From positions 1 to 57,423 of IMG/VR virus record IMGVR_UViG_3300030329_003887: a stretch of DNA of 57,423 bases; one strand, 5' to 3'. Shown one piece after another: positions 48,942-57,002 of the stretch. The notes beneath the pieces were generated by a model. That model was given only the letters and a program-made list of their open reading frames with translations. It searched no databases and had not been told where the DNA came from. A program made the position numbers and the translations under genes. Each line of letters opens with the position of its first letter. Position 1 is the stretch's first letter. The stretch is from a virus.

Positions 48942-50552
48942 TCAACCACCTGATGCACGAATAATGCGAGAAAGTAGATCCTCGTCGGACGACGAAAACG
49001 ATTCTTCAAACTCACGGACCATTTCATCGCTTGCCACAGCCCCAACTGCTGGCAGCTTGTCGAGCAGTACCTCGCTCACGTCTTCATCGACTGTGCCCTC
49101 TGCGATGATGTACGAAATGAGAACTGGCCGATCTTGGCCGAGGCGAACAAAGCGCCCTTCCCACTGTCGTATCTGTCGGGGGGTCCAAGGAAGCATTACG
49201 ATTAATGCCAGATCTGTTTTCTGGAGATTAATGGATTCACCCATTGAGTCCCCGGTAGCAATCAGCACACCACTGCCCGGTGTCTTCATATACTCATCCC
49301 GAATCTCATCACGCCGGTCAGTCGTTATTCCACCATGGGCCCACCAAAGATTAGTCTTCAGCTTCTTCTTTCGGAAATGTTTTTCCACACTCTCCGCTAG
49401 CTGTTCACAGTCTTTGCGTCTGCCCGTAAAAACAGTGACCTTTTGTCCAGAAGCAACAGCCTCCGAAACTTTTTCCAGAACATACTTACGCTTCCGTGTG
49501 GCTGCCTCCTGTAAATAAACTTCGAAGAGACCTTCTTGATTTCCCATTCGAGAAGCTTTCTTTATCTCTTGTTGGAAGCCTCCCGCAGCACGGTTCTGTT
49601 CTTCTTGGCTAAGGTGAACGACCTGCCTCCGCTTGGGGGGAAGGTTTGCAACAATAGATTTCTGGCTGGTCTTGTATTTGACTGGAGCTAATCTCTTATT
49701 CAGCTCTGCTGCATTACTGAGGCCCTCGTACTTCCAGCCATATGTGTCTTCAAAACCAGCACAGTACCGAACACCGAACTGGTGGTAGGTGCCCCACTGC
49801 CATGGCTCCACTAAATCCAGTTGAGCCCACAGGTCTCGTGGTCGATTGGGTATGGGGGTAGCGGTCAATCCTAGACGACGCCCGGAATTTTTGGCAAGTG
49901 CGCTAGAACTTGCAGAAATGTTTTTACGGGATCTCCAAGTCTTGGTCCCGTCAGCTTGGATTACCGGGGTTACCCGCTTCGGGTTCTTGGCGCAGTGGAT
50001 CTCATCGAAGACCACACTGTCGGGAGCATACCTGCAGAGGGTAGGTGCCCAGTGAATCAGAGTTTCCCACGCCGTGATGTAAATGCAGTCAGATTTTGGG
50101 ATAAAGCTCTCTGCCTTTTGACCTGTCAAGACTACGGGCTGAAGTGTTGTGTACTTCCGAACTTCCTCTCGCCATGTACCCCTCGCCATAGCGCGGGTGA
50201 CAACCAACTTCATCCTAGGCCCAGCAGAACACAACCACACTAAACCGCAGAGAGTTTTCCCAGAACCGGGTGGTGCCCAGATGCTGGCAGCAGTTTGGTT
50301 CAAGACATGGGAAAGGGAAGTCAACTGGTGAGGCATCAGAAAGTTTTCGACCCAAGGGTGCAGAGCAGAACTCTTCAGCGTTTGGTTCAAGACTGCCTGA
50401 CCTGAGTAGGTTCGTCCCTCCCCCCACCCCAAAAGCCCTGCGGCATTGTTGGGTACTCTGTATCCAGATTTGTTTTTGTTCTTCCAAACACCGGGCACAC
50501 CTTCTGCCCATGCAGGTACAGAATCGGCCCATCTAAAAAGTTCATTAGGCAT
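48942..50552 (-). CDS. SNF2-type SF2 helicase (536 aa)
   Basis: Motif I PPGSGKT (about 94-100), motif II DEIH in VVFDEIHCAK, motif III LTATP, then a C-terminal RecA domain with VTVFTGRRKDCEQLAESV and motif VI QWEGRFVRLGQDRP. These are the motifs of SNF2/DEAD-like SF2 ATPases found in many phage replication modules. ATG 50552 has GGAGAA upstream, starting only 5 nt after the tRNA-Leu 3' end. Likely remodels forks or recombination intermediates. Confidence 0.9.
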   Translation of the reverse strand: MPNELFRWADSVPAWAEGVPGVWKNKNKSGYRVPNNAAGLLGWGEGRTYSGQAVLNQTLKSSALHPWVENFLMPHQLTSLSHVLNQTAASIWAPPGSGKTLCGLVWLCSAGPRMKLVVTRAMARGTWREEVRKYTTLQPVVLTGQKAESFIPKSDCIYITAWETLIHWAPTLCRYAPDSVVFDEIHCAKNPKRVTPVIQADGTKTWRSRKNISASSSALAKNSGRRLGLTATPIPNRPRDLWAQLDLVEPWQWGTYHQFGVRYCAGFEDTYGWKYEGLSNAAELNKRLAPVKYKTSQKSIVANLPPKRRQVVHLSQEEQNRAAGGFQQEIKKASRMGNQEGLFEVYLQEAATRKRKYVLEKVSEAVASGQKVTVFTGRRKDCEQLAESVEKHFRKKKLKTNLWWAHGGITTDRRDEIRDEYMKTPGSGVLIATGDSMGESINLQKTDLALIVMLPWTPRQIRQWEGRFVRLGQDRPVLISYIIAEGTVDEDVSEVLLDKLPAVGAVASDEMVREFEESFSSSDEDLLSRIIRASGG

Positions 50553-50566
50553 ACGTTCTCCATGTG

Positions 50567-50651
50567 TGGTGTCCGAGGCGGGAATCGAACCCGCATGGCA
50601 TAAGCCGAGAGATTTTAAATCTCTTGTGTCTACCTATTCCACCACTCGGAC
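50567..50651 (-). tRNA. tRNA-Leu(UAA)
   Basis: 85-nt class II tRNA with encoded CCA. Acceptor GTCCGAG/CTCGGAC (7 bp), D-arm GGAATAGGTAGAC, anticodon stem AGAGA/TCTCT with loop TTTAAAA (anticodon TAA), a variable arm GGC-TTAT-GCC and T-arm GCGGG-TTCGATT-CCCGC. Close in layout to E. coli leuZ. It lies inside the leftward operon between the primase stop (5 nt away) and the helicase ribosome site, so it must be processed from the mRNA. Confidence 0.95.
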
Positions 50652-50655
50652 GTGG

Positions 50656-52863
50656 TTAGTTAGCGGGAAACTGGACAACAGTGGACGCTTTTGCTTTCGG
50701 TTTGGATAGTCCGATGTAAGCTCGGAACCTTGTCCCAGCTAAGCGCGCCATCTTCGTCTCGACCTTGGGCAAAGAGATTACAGCTAAGTGAAACTCTGCC
50801 TCTGATTTAATGTCGAGTTGTCCAAGTCGTTCACACCATTCTCGATAAGAACCATAGAGCAGTTCGCAGGGTACGCAGTTCTCCAGAACTGAATCCGCAA
50901 TACGTGGTGCAAGTCTAGGCTTGTAGTTCTGAAGGATGGAGAGAAGACCGAACCTCTTCAGGTCATCCAAGAACCCATCAATGCTGGACTTACTGGCTTT
51001 CTGTACTCTTCGTCTTGCCTCTGTATCCAGAGGATTAGCAATCAACTTCCAATCAATGTTCATGTTGTAAAGCTGTTCAGCATAAGCATTTATTTCATCA
51101 CGAAAACTATTATCAAATGTTCCAGTGTGGGAGTTGAAGCACCCACGCAAAGTCTTTCGGTATTCAGGAGTTGGGTAAGCAGCAGCAAGCACAGTCACAC
51201 GTCGATCATTCTCATCAAGCACAAGGGGTCTTCTGTTATTGGAAGTCATCCACCAAGACATTCTATTCTTTACTTTCATTCGGGCAGCATAAGGGGCAGC
51301 GCAGTGAACTTCTTCGTCCGTGATGTACCCTTTAAGCTCATTGATTACGTCAGTTGACCGAGGGTCTACACCAACTTCATCTGCCAGCACAAGCAAAGCA
51401 GTGACATAGCTGGAGTTGAATCGGTCTCTCAAGGCACGATTGGAAACAACAGATACATTACCGGGACCAATAATCTCGGAAAGGATTCTCCCATACAGGC
51501 TCTTACCGATGCCTTGGTAGGGAGAGAGCGCAATCACAGCTACCATCGATCGCCGTTCAGGATTCTGAATCAGTGCTGCCGACCAGTTGATTAACCACTC
51601 CCGAGACTTCGGGTCATGGTTGCAGAGGACGTCTATTATCTTAGAGATTCTGTCCCAGCTCCCCGCTCTTGGCTCGACTTGTGGCTTGGCATACAGATTA
51701 ATCATCCGGCCACGCTTCGTTCTAAGAATCGATTCTCCCTTGGAGCTACAATCAAAACCATAAGCTTGGCGGGAAAGTATGTGGTCTACAAGAGAATGCG
51801 CATGACGACTGTCACAACCAGACGGGAGCAATCCAATCAGATGATCGACTAAAGTATCCTTGCGAGTAGGCATGGACACTTGCCATGCGCCCTGTTCTCT
51901 TCGGTAGAAAACTCCCTGCGGTGAGCAGTAGACTATTTTCTTTTCCGCATATTCAACAAGCTGTTCTGGAAGTTCTCCAAGTCGGAGCATCCGAGCATCT
52001 ACACTACGGGGTGGAGACTTCTTGGCTTTGTCTCTACCCTTCTTCAACCAGAACTGGTGGCCTTCATGTTTGTGCCGTTCGCTTGTACACTGAATGAACG
52101 CACGGCCATCAGCCATGACTCTAAGGAAAGCTGAACCAAAAGAGGATCCCTCTTCAAAGGGACAAGCACATCGAGTCTTTCCTTCCCCTTTAGCAATCAG
52201 GTCTTTGACTGTCGCAGTCCCAGACTGCAGTGACAGAACAGTTTCTGTAGATAACTCTGTAGACTTCTTAACCTTGGGCACAGCAAGAACATCTACGTCC
52301 ACAGCTTTTCCAGAAGTCTCAAAATCTCCCACGTATTCCTCCGCGTTTACTCGCTTAACAGGTAATGCGTAATGTCTCGCAACATCACGACATTGACTGT
52401 CCACACCATCGATAAAGTCGATAAGCGAAAGACCATTTTCCCATACGTGTTTGAACTCATGCGGGAGAATGTCTCTACTGGTGAAAAGTACCAGCCGGAA
52501 TCGTGGGTTAGATTTTGTGTGGCTCCAAGTCGTGTACAAGGCGAAGGCGCGTCTGTCCTTCCTCAGTCTCTGGGCAACCGCTTTCGGGTCTACTGTAGTA
52601 GAATCAAAATCATAGACGAGAGCAGTCAGCTTCTCGACGTTGCAGTTCTTTCTTGTTGTCCCGTCTTTGTAAATGGCGGGTGACCAGCAAGAAAGAAACT
52701 TTTTCTGGACACTCTCAGCTTTAACTGGTGGTGACTTGAATAGTTTTTCTAACTGACGTATATGTTTGACACTAACTTTTGCAGGGCTTACACTAGTGAA
52801 GCCACCTTTAAAAATAGATATCGCCCACGGAAGGTAACCTCCCGAATCTACTGTTCTCTGCAC
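50656..52863 (-). CDS. Primase-helicase (AEP primase plus SF3/D5-like helicase, 735 aa)
   Basis: N-terminal archaeo-eukaryotic-type primase: DFD catalytic pair D85/D87 in LVYDFDSTT, S114-H115 and basic RFRLVLF. A zinc-finger-like CACPF...C...H segment follows (about 233-275). The C-terminal SF3/D5-like ATPase has Walker A PYQGIGKS, Walker B LLVLADE and a sensor region (WWMTSNNRRPLVL). These are the parts of phage PrimPol-helicases that both prime and unwind. The GTG start at 52863 has GAGAGG upstream. Next to a DNA-binding protein (52929-53333) and the origin-like spacer. Confidence 0.87.
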   Translation of the reverse strand: MQRTVDSGGYLPWAISIFKGGFTSVSPAKVSVKHIRQLEKLFKSPPVKAESVQKKFLSCWSPAIYKDGTTRKNCNVEKLTALVYDFDSTTVDPKAVAQRLRKDRRAFALYTTWSHTKSNPRFRLVLFTSRDILPHEFKHVWENGLSLIDFIDGVDSQCRDVARHYALPVKRVNAEEYVGDFETSGKAVDVDVLAVPKVKKSTELSTETVLSLQSGTATVKDLIAKGEGKTRCACPFEEGSSFGSAFLRVMADGRAFIQCTSERHKHEGHQFWLKKGRDKAKKSPPRSVDARMLRLGELPEQLVEYAEKKIVYCSPQGVFYRREQGAWQVSMPTRKDTLVDHLIGLLPSGCDSRHAHSLVDHILSRQAYGFDCSSKGESILRTKRGRMINLYAKPQVEPRAGSWDRISKIIDVLCNHDPKSREWLINWSAALIQNPERRSMVAVIALSPYQGIGKSLYGRILSEIIGPGNVSVVSNRALRDRFNSSYVTALLVLADEVGVDPRSTDVINELKGYITDEEVHCAAPYAARMKVKNRMSWWMTSNNRRPLVLDENDRRVTVLAAAYPTPEYRKTLRGCFNSHTGTFDNSFRDEINAYAEQLYNMNIDWKLIANPLDTEARRRVQKASKSSIDGFLDDLKRFGLLSILQNYKPRLAPRIADSVLENCVPCELLYGSYREWCERLGQLDIKSEAEFHLAVISLPKVETKMARLAGTRFRAYIGLSKPKAKASTVVQFPAN

Positions 52864-52928
52864 TGCCTTACCTCTCCGTAGCTCCTCGATTCTTCCTTGC
52901 CAGTCGGATCGGGGAGCTTTTCTTTTGT

Positions 52929-53333
52929 TTAGATTTTTGTTTTCTCCCAGACAAGTGGCCGATCGCCACCTCTGACTCGAATCTGTCGTCGCTCATATCC
53001 CGCCGCTTTGAGTAAACGTCCCGCCCATATCTTTACGTCATGCTCTGCAATCAAAGGCTTGTCTGCGAAACAAGTAGAGAGCAAGTCATCCATAGTAAAG
53101 ACATTCCTTTCCGCACTCCCAGAACCCGAAAGCTCATGCGCTGTACGGAGCAAAGTCGCAGCGTCCAGAGTATCATAACGGCTAGCCGGAGCTTGTACAC
53201 TCGGGCCAACCTTACCGAAACTCGCAGAACACAGGGACAGAGCTAACTCAAGAATCTTTCCTTTGGAAAGTTGGGTGGATAACATCAAAGATTCTAGGGA
53301 TTCCTTAATGCTGTCGGCTGTTGGGTCATGCAT
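52929..53333 (-). CDS. Putative DNA-binding replication accessory (134 aa)
   Basis: ATG 53333 after GGAGGTGC; an open frame to 53378 has no ribosome site. A helical body and a C-terminal winged-helix-like end (IWAGRLLKAAGYERRQIRVR then GGDRPLVWEK) of the kind fused to primases and D5 helicases in other phages. It is separated from the primase gene by 65 bp with an AGCTCC/GGAGCT stem, and its upstream spacer holds the origin-like repeats. Probably helps load the primase-helicase. Confidence 0.72.
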   Translation of the reverse strand: MHDPTADSIKESLESLMLSTQLSKGKILELALSLCSASFGKVGPSVQAPASRYDTLDAATLLRTAHELSGSGSAERNVFTMDDLLSTCFADKPLIAEHDVKIWAGRLLKAAGYERRQIRVRGGDRPLVWEKTKI

Positions 53334-53348
53334 ATCGCACCTCCAGTT

Positions 53349-53545
53349 CTTGACTAACCCGGTCAACCGGGGTGTCAAGTAAGTATCTCAGTCTTGACTA
53401 ACATGACTACTATGGGGGGGATTAGTGACCCCTGTAACTTATCCTCTCTATATAATCTCTATATCCTATCATGTCTAAGATGTAGTAGATGGTTAGACCC
53501 CTTAGATGGTTAAGTCAGGGTGTACTAAGCACCCCCATAGTAGTC
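53349..53545. other. Repeat-rich spacer, candidate origin or control region
   Basis: Between the 134-aa gene and the terminator of the 271-aa gene. It holds two direct CTTGACTAAC copies (53349-53358, 53393-53402), a CCGGTCAACCGG palindrome (53359-53370), a perfect 14-bp inverted repeat GACTACTATGGGGG/CCCCCATAGTAGTC (53405-53418 with 53532-53545) with weaker matching flanks, direct AGATGGTTA copies (53488-53496, 53504-53512), and AT-rich TATATAATCTCTATATCC between the arms. The pattern suits initiator binding plus a melting site, or divergent promoters. No iteron protein or RNA start is known. Confidence 0.55.
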
Positions 53546-53582
53546 TTATTAGCCAGTCCAGAACTAATATTCAAAAATGAGA

Positions 53583-53617
53583 AAAGGGTTCCCCCAGAAA
53601 AACTAGGGGAACCCTTT
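53583..53617. terminator. Strong bidirectional terminator after the 271-aa gene
   Basis: 12-bp stem AAAGGGTTCCCC/GGGGAACCCTTT with an 11-nt loop; A's precede and T's follow on each strand. It ends the MoxR/VWA transcription unit leftward and separates it from the replication operon. Confidence 0.82.
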
Positions 53618-53623
53618 CTTTTG

Positions 53624-54439
53624 CTACAAAGCTTGCAGCGCGGCGACAACAGAATGTTTCTTTGTCTTCTCTACCGCATCATGCATGCCTTGAAGTGTTT
53701 CACCGAGGATAGCTTCGAAGCCTCGAATCTTTTCGCGAAGTTCATCCGACTTCTTCAGGCGATTCTTGAGGGCATTCTTCTTCATGTCCTTGGTGGAAAC
53801 ATCTTTCTCAATGAGAGCCAACTCCTTCTGGATGTCAGCATCAAGAGAAGCAATAACGCTCTTCACCGAATCATCATCAAGGACAGTCGTGAACAGGGTT
53901 GCTCTCGTCCGTCCATTAATGCTGCAGTTTTCAGCGCACCGGACCACACTCTTCCATTCCGGAACAGAGTTTTCTGGAATCCAGTAGGCACCGCCACCAC
54001 CAGAGAGTGCCGGAATACCATTCAGGCATCGGGTAGCAATCTCCACCAGCATTCCAGAAACTGCTTCCGGTGGAATGTACCCAAGCTCTCGCTGATACCG
54101 GGCATTGATTTCATCTTCAATATCGATCGGCTCAGAAAACTCAAGACCAAAGGTTCCCACCTTGACGGTCAAACGGGATTCACCCTTCCAAGAAGTAGAA
54201 GTGCATTCCGTCTTAATGACTGCGAAGTTTCCGTGGTTGTTCAGGGGCTTGACTTTGTCATTCCCGAACAGTCCCCGCAAAGTATTTCTCAGTGCAAGAT
54301 GCTTGGTTGTCGGTGATGGAACATAATCTGCCAGACCAAGTTCAGACATGCCTTGAAGCAAGCGGTCTCGGTCAGTTGATGATGATCTCCATGATGTGAG
54401 ACATCCATTAGTTTTGAGTTGAAAGTTATCTTCATTCAT
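53624..54439 (-). CDS. Unknown protein of the MoxR/VWA unit (271 aa)
   Basis: Globular N-terminal ~190 residues with a Gly-rich turn (ALSGGGGAYWIPENSVPEW) and a C-terminal coiled coil (about 195-260, KDMKKNALKNRLKKSDELRE). This type is annotated as DUF6744-like in some phages, which I note tentatively. ATG 54439 follows GGAGGT. It stands downstream of the VWA gene, with its own hairpins and terminator. May be the substrate or adaptor of the ATPase pair; inferred from position. Confidence 0.75.
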   Translation of the reverse strand: MNEDNFQLKTNGCLTSWRSSSTDRDRLLQGMSELGLADYVPSPTTKHLALRNTLRGLFGNDKVKPLNNHGNFAVIKTECTSTSWKGESRLTVKVGTFGLEFSEPIDIEDEINARYQRELGYIPPEAVSGMLVEIATRCLNGIPALSGGGGAYWIPENSVPEWKSVVRCAENCSINGRTRATLFTTVLDDDSVKSVIASLDADIQKELALIEKDVSTKDMKKNALKNRLKKSDELREKIRGFEAILGETLQGMHDAVEKTKKHSVVAALQAL

Positions 54440-54504
54440 TTTATTTTACCTCCAAAGTAAATGCGCAAAACGCGCAGTTGTATTGCTGAATGCAACACAC
54501 AAAA

Positions 54505-54530
54505 GAGCACCAATAAAACTATTGATGCTC
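54505..54530 (-). terminator. Terminator between VWA gene and 271-aa gene
   Basis: Minus GAGCATCAATA-GTTT-TATTGGTGCTC (11 bp, one T-G pair only on this strand) then TTTTGTGTG; followed by TTGC/GCAA and TGCGC/GCGCA hairpins before GGAGGT. Same spacer plan as in the early genes. Confidence 0.72.
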
Positions 54531-54555
54531 GATTGACTGGTGCATTAAGCGAAGT

Positions 54556-55830
54556 TCAGTCAGCCACCTGAACAACACGGGCCCATTCTGGGACTCTGCG
54601 TCTGCTCCCATTTCTGGTCAAGACAATGATTACCCTCATTCCTTTTGGGGCAACCCTTGGCCAAGGGGATTCGCCATCGGTAATCACGATACACAGATCA
54701 ATCTTGGGCCGAAGTTTTCTGGTAGCTTCGATACCGACACGCATGTCTGTTCCACCACCACCTAAAGTTTCTACTTTAGATGCTCGTGTAACTTTCTGCT
54801 GCGAGTGTACTTGAGAATCGGTTGCCAATACTCGTACACCCTTGCCTCCGAGAGCACGAATGACGCCTTGCGTTTCCGAAAGGGCATCATCCAAGTCACC
54901 GCCGAACATTGAAGCAGATGTATCCAATACAATAGCCGTATCGGGGATTGGTCTACGTGATGCGGGCATAACAAAACGCCCGTAAATAGATTGTCGGCGG
55001 CTCGGCTTCTTGTAAGTGAAGTCAACAGCACCAGCGACATCCGCTACGCAGGCTCGAACAGCCGAAGCCAACTCTTTCTGCCAAGGAATCTTAGGCGGGG
55101 AAAGGTTTTCTCTAGCTTTATTCAGGATGCCCAGAGGAACACGCCCTACATTCTTGGCATGCTCTTCAATCTTTTCCGAAGCTTGCTGCTTCAGAACTTC
55201 GAGCAATGCAGCAGAGATTTCTTCTACACCACTCTCAGCTTCGGGCCCGTCTTCCCAAGAACGCTGGCGTCCATCCATAGATGAACCCCCGTCTTCTTCA
55301 GGTGGAGAATCACCCCCTTCGGATGAGCCTTCACCTTCGCCTTCGCTTCCACTTTCTCCTTCCCCTTCCCCCTCTTCGTCTTCTTCGTTTTCATCTTCAT
55401 CATGAATATGTTCGAAGTAGTACTCGGCAAGCTTCCCATTTTCAAGGTCAAAGTTTGTCGGTAGATGGGGCGGGTAGGCTGAAGGGAAAGGGCAGCCTTC
55501 TGCTTGGAGATCGTCATTGATTTCACAATCAGCGGCGATGTTCCAATCACGAAAGCTACGACCATTGACACGTTTGTAGTGCTCAAGAAAAGTATGCAAG
55601 ACTTCATGCTGCCACATGGTAGCCAACTCTGGAACACTCAACTCCAGAACAAAGCGTGTGTTGAAGTAAAATCTTCCGAGGGTATCTGTACCCACAGTTG
55701 GAATCTCTTTCTTCGGCACAAGAGCCATTGCCATGAAGTTGGTATCAAAGTACGGCCAGCGTTTGATAGCCGCCAGCCTTGCAGCTTTGAGTTTAAACAA
55801 AGCTTCCTTAAGTTCTTTCTCTTCTTCCAC
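54556..55830 (-). CDS. VWA-domain protein with DUF2201-like metallopeptidase domain, CobT-like (424 aa)
   Basis: The N-terminal metallopeptidase-like domain has HEVLHTFLEH (75-84) and WNIAADCEIN (96-105), typical of DUF2201. An acidic linker (about 143-180, E/D/G/S runs) leads to a VWA domain with full MIDAS: D303-T-S-A-S307, T361 and D385. Works with MoxR ATPases, here the gene at 914/56999. The start is GTG 55830 with AGGAGGT; an ATG two bases upstream is in a different frame (64 codons) and is not used. Layout resembles cobaltochelatase CobT but there are no cobalamin genes. Confidence 0.9.
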   Translation of the reverse strand: MEEEKELKEALFKLKAARLAAIKRWPYFDTNFMAMALVPKKEIPTVGTDTLGRFYFNTRFVLELSVPELATMWQHEVLHTFLEHYKRVNGRSFRDWNIAADCEINDDLQAEGCPFPSAYPPHLPTNFDLENGKLAEYYFEHIHDEDENEEDEEGEGEGESGSEGEGEGSSEGGDSPPEEDGGSSMDGRQRSWEDGPEAESGVEEISAALLEVLKQQASEKIEEHAKNVGRVPLGILNKARENLSPPKIPWQKELASAVRACVADVAGAVDFTYKKPSRRQSIYGRFVMPASRRPIPDTAIVLDTSASMFGGDLDDALSETQGVIRALGGKGVRVLATDSQVHSQQKVTRASKVETLGGGGTDMRVGIEATRKLRPKIDLCIVITDGESPWPRVAPKGMRVIIVLTRNGSRRRVPEWARVVQVAD

Positions 55831-55872
55831 ATTAACCTCCTATTTGTGTGCGTTGTGGATTGTACACACAGT

Positions 55873-55906
55873 AAAAGACACCGACCTTTGCGGGCCGGTG
55901 CCTTTT
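55873..55906 (-). terminator. Terminator between 354-aa gene and VWA gene
   Basis: 14-bp stem AAAAGGCACCGGCC/GGTCGGTGTCTTTT with two G-U pairs that exist only on the minus strand, then ACTGTGTG and a TGTGTG/CACACA hairpin (55845-55870) before AGGAGGT. Confidence 0.78.
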
Positions 55907-55937
55907 CCTACGGATACAATCAGTCTACCGCCTAGCT

Positions 55938-57002
55938 TCAAACACCTTCCTCTGGAAAGGTTGATGGTTCCTTCATCAAGTTGGATGAGAATCCAATCTG
56001 TCTATGGATTTTCCATCGAACTTTTCTAGAAGGATGGGGTCTGATTTCAAGCAGATACTGATACCCATTCTTATCCATTGCCTCAATCACAAGGTGGTCA
56101 GGCGGAAGGGATTCAGGCCACCGGAATGGGAAGATGCGTATCGGAAATACCGGTATCATTTCTCTTCCATAGCCCTCCCGGTGGAATCCGGGAGTACGAA
56201 GATCTGCTTGAAAAATACCTTTCTCCATCAAAGGTTTTCTCCATCGATAGCCATCTTCATAAGCAAAGAGCGGGCCCAACCCAGCCTTCAGGTTTCTCAC
56301 ACCTTTCTCAATGTTGTCATTGAGTTGATGGGGGTATTTCCCAAAGACTTCTTCGAGCCTGTCATTGAATATCTTCTGAAAGCGGGGCCTTGCCCTTTTC
56401 TTCAGCAACTCAATCCGGTTTTCAAGGGTGAGTTCCCGTTCCACCAGTTGAGATTGCTTCATCCTTTCCGATACATACAGCTTACCTTGGAGTGTAGTCC
56501 TACGATGCCTTGTCTGCTGTTTGATGATCTTCAAGAGAGCCTTAGCTTTTTGGGGCAGCTTATCTTCTGAGAAGTGACGCCAGCCACCTCTAAACTCATG
56601 GATCCACTGCTCTTTAAAGCTTCGACAAGAACATTTTTTGCCGTTTGCAACTCTCCACATCTCATCTTTCATGAGTGCAGCTTTGCCCAGATGGGCAGTC
56701 AAAGTGACTGCACCATCGGGCCAAACAATAATGCGATGCAGTTTTTTCTGACACCGCATTCGGAAAGAGAATGCATTCGGAACCCAGCCTCCTGTCGGAG
56801 AAAAGAACTCAGGGTTTTGTTTCGCTACCCGGTCGAGGAAAGACCATCCAACACGGCCCCTATCCCAACTGAGAAAGGGGATTTTTTTATACTTTATCTC
56901 CCGAGTATGATCGAAACATTTAATAACCTGTGTTCCTTTCTGCCCAACTTCGAGTTCTTGAACATCATCCACGCCTACCTGAGTGAAAACATCATCCATC
57001 AT
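55938..57002 (-). CDS. Unknown basic protein of the MoxR/VWA unit (354 aa)
   Basis: ATG 57002 overlaps the MoxR stop (ATGA). Basic, Trp/Arg-rich, with GKKCSCRSFKEQWIHEFRGG near residue 137, a central helical, positively charged region (about 165-225) and a C-terminal beta part. No known motif. Translational coupling with MoxR makes it the best candidate for its direct partner or target. Not recognised in any family I know. Confidence 0.75.
   Translation of the reverse strand: MMDDVFTQVGVDDVQELEVGQKGTQVIKCFDHTREIKYKKIPFLSWDRGRVGWSFLDRVAKQNPEFFSPTGGWVPNAFSFRMRCQKKLHRIIVWPDGAVTLTAHLGKAALMKDEMWRVANGKKCSCRSFKEQWIHEFRGGWRHFSEDKLPQKAKALLKIIKQQTRHRRTTLQGKLYVSERMKQSQLVERELTLENRIELLKKRARPRFQKIFNDRLEEVFGKYPHQLNDNIEKGVRNLKAGLGPLFAYEDGYRWRKPLMEKGIFQADLRTPGFHREGYGREMIPVFPIRIFPFRWPESLPPDHLVIEAMDKNGYQYLLEIRPHPSRKVRWKIHRQIGFSSNLMKEPSTFPEEGV

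Noticed and set aside
50567-50651. Prophage attachment site in tRNA-Leu
   Set aside because: No integrase or excisionase in the window, and the tRNA sits inside a phage operon.
53489-54316. 275-aa open frame on the plus strand
   Set aside because: Antisense to the 271-aa gene, which has a strong ribosome site and fits the operon; the plus frame has no ribosome site and passes through a terminator.
54556-55830. Cobaltochelatase CobT with a vitamin B12 role
   Set aside because: Only the MoxR/VWA layout is shared; no cobalamin biosynthesis gene is present in a complete genome.
55638-55832. 64-codon frame from an ATG two bases before the VWA start
   Set aside because: Same ribosome site but out of frame, with no protein-like sequence; the GTG frame holds HExxH and VWA motifs.
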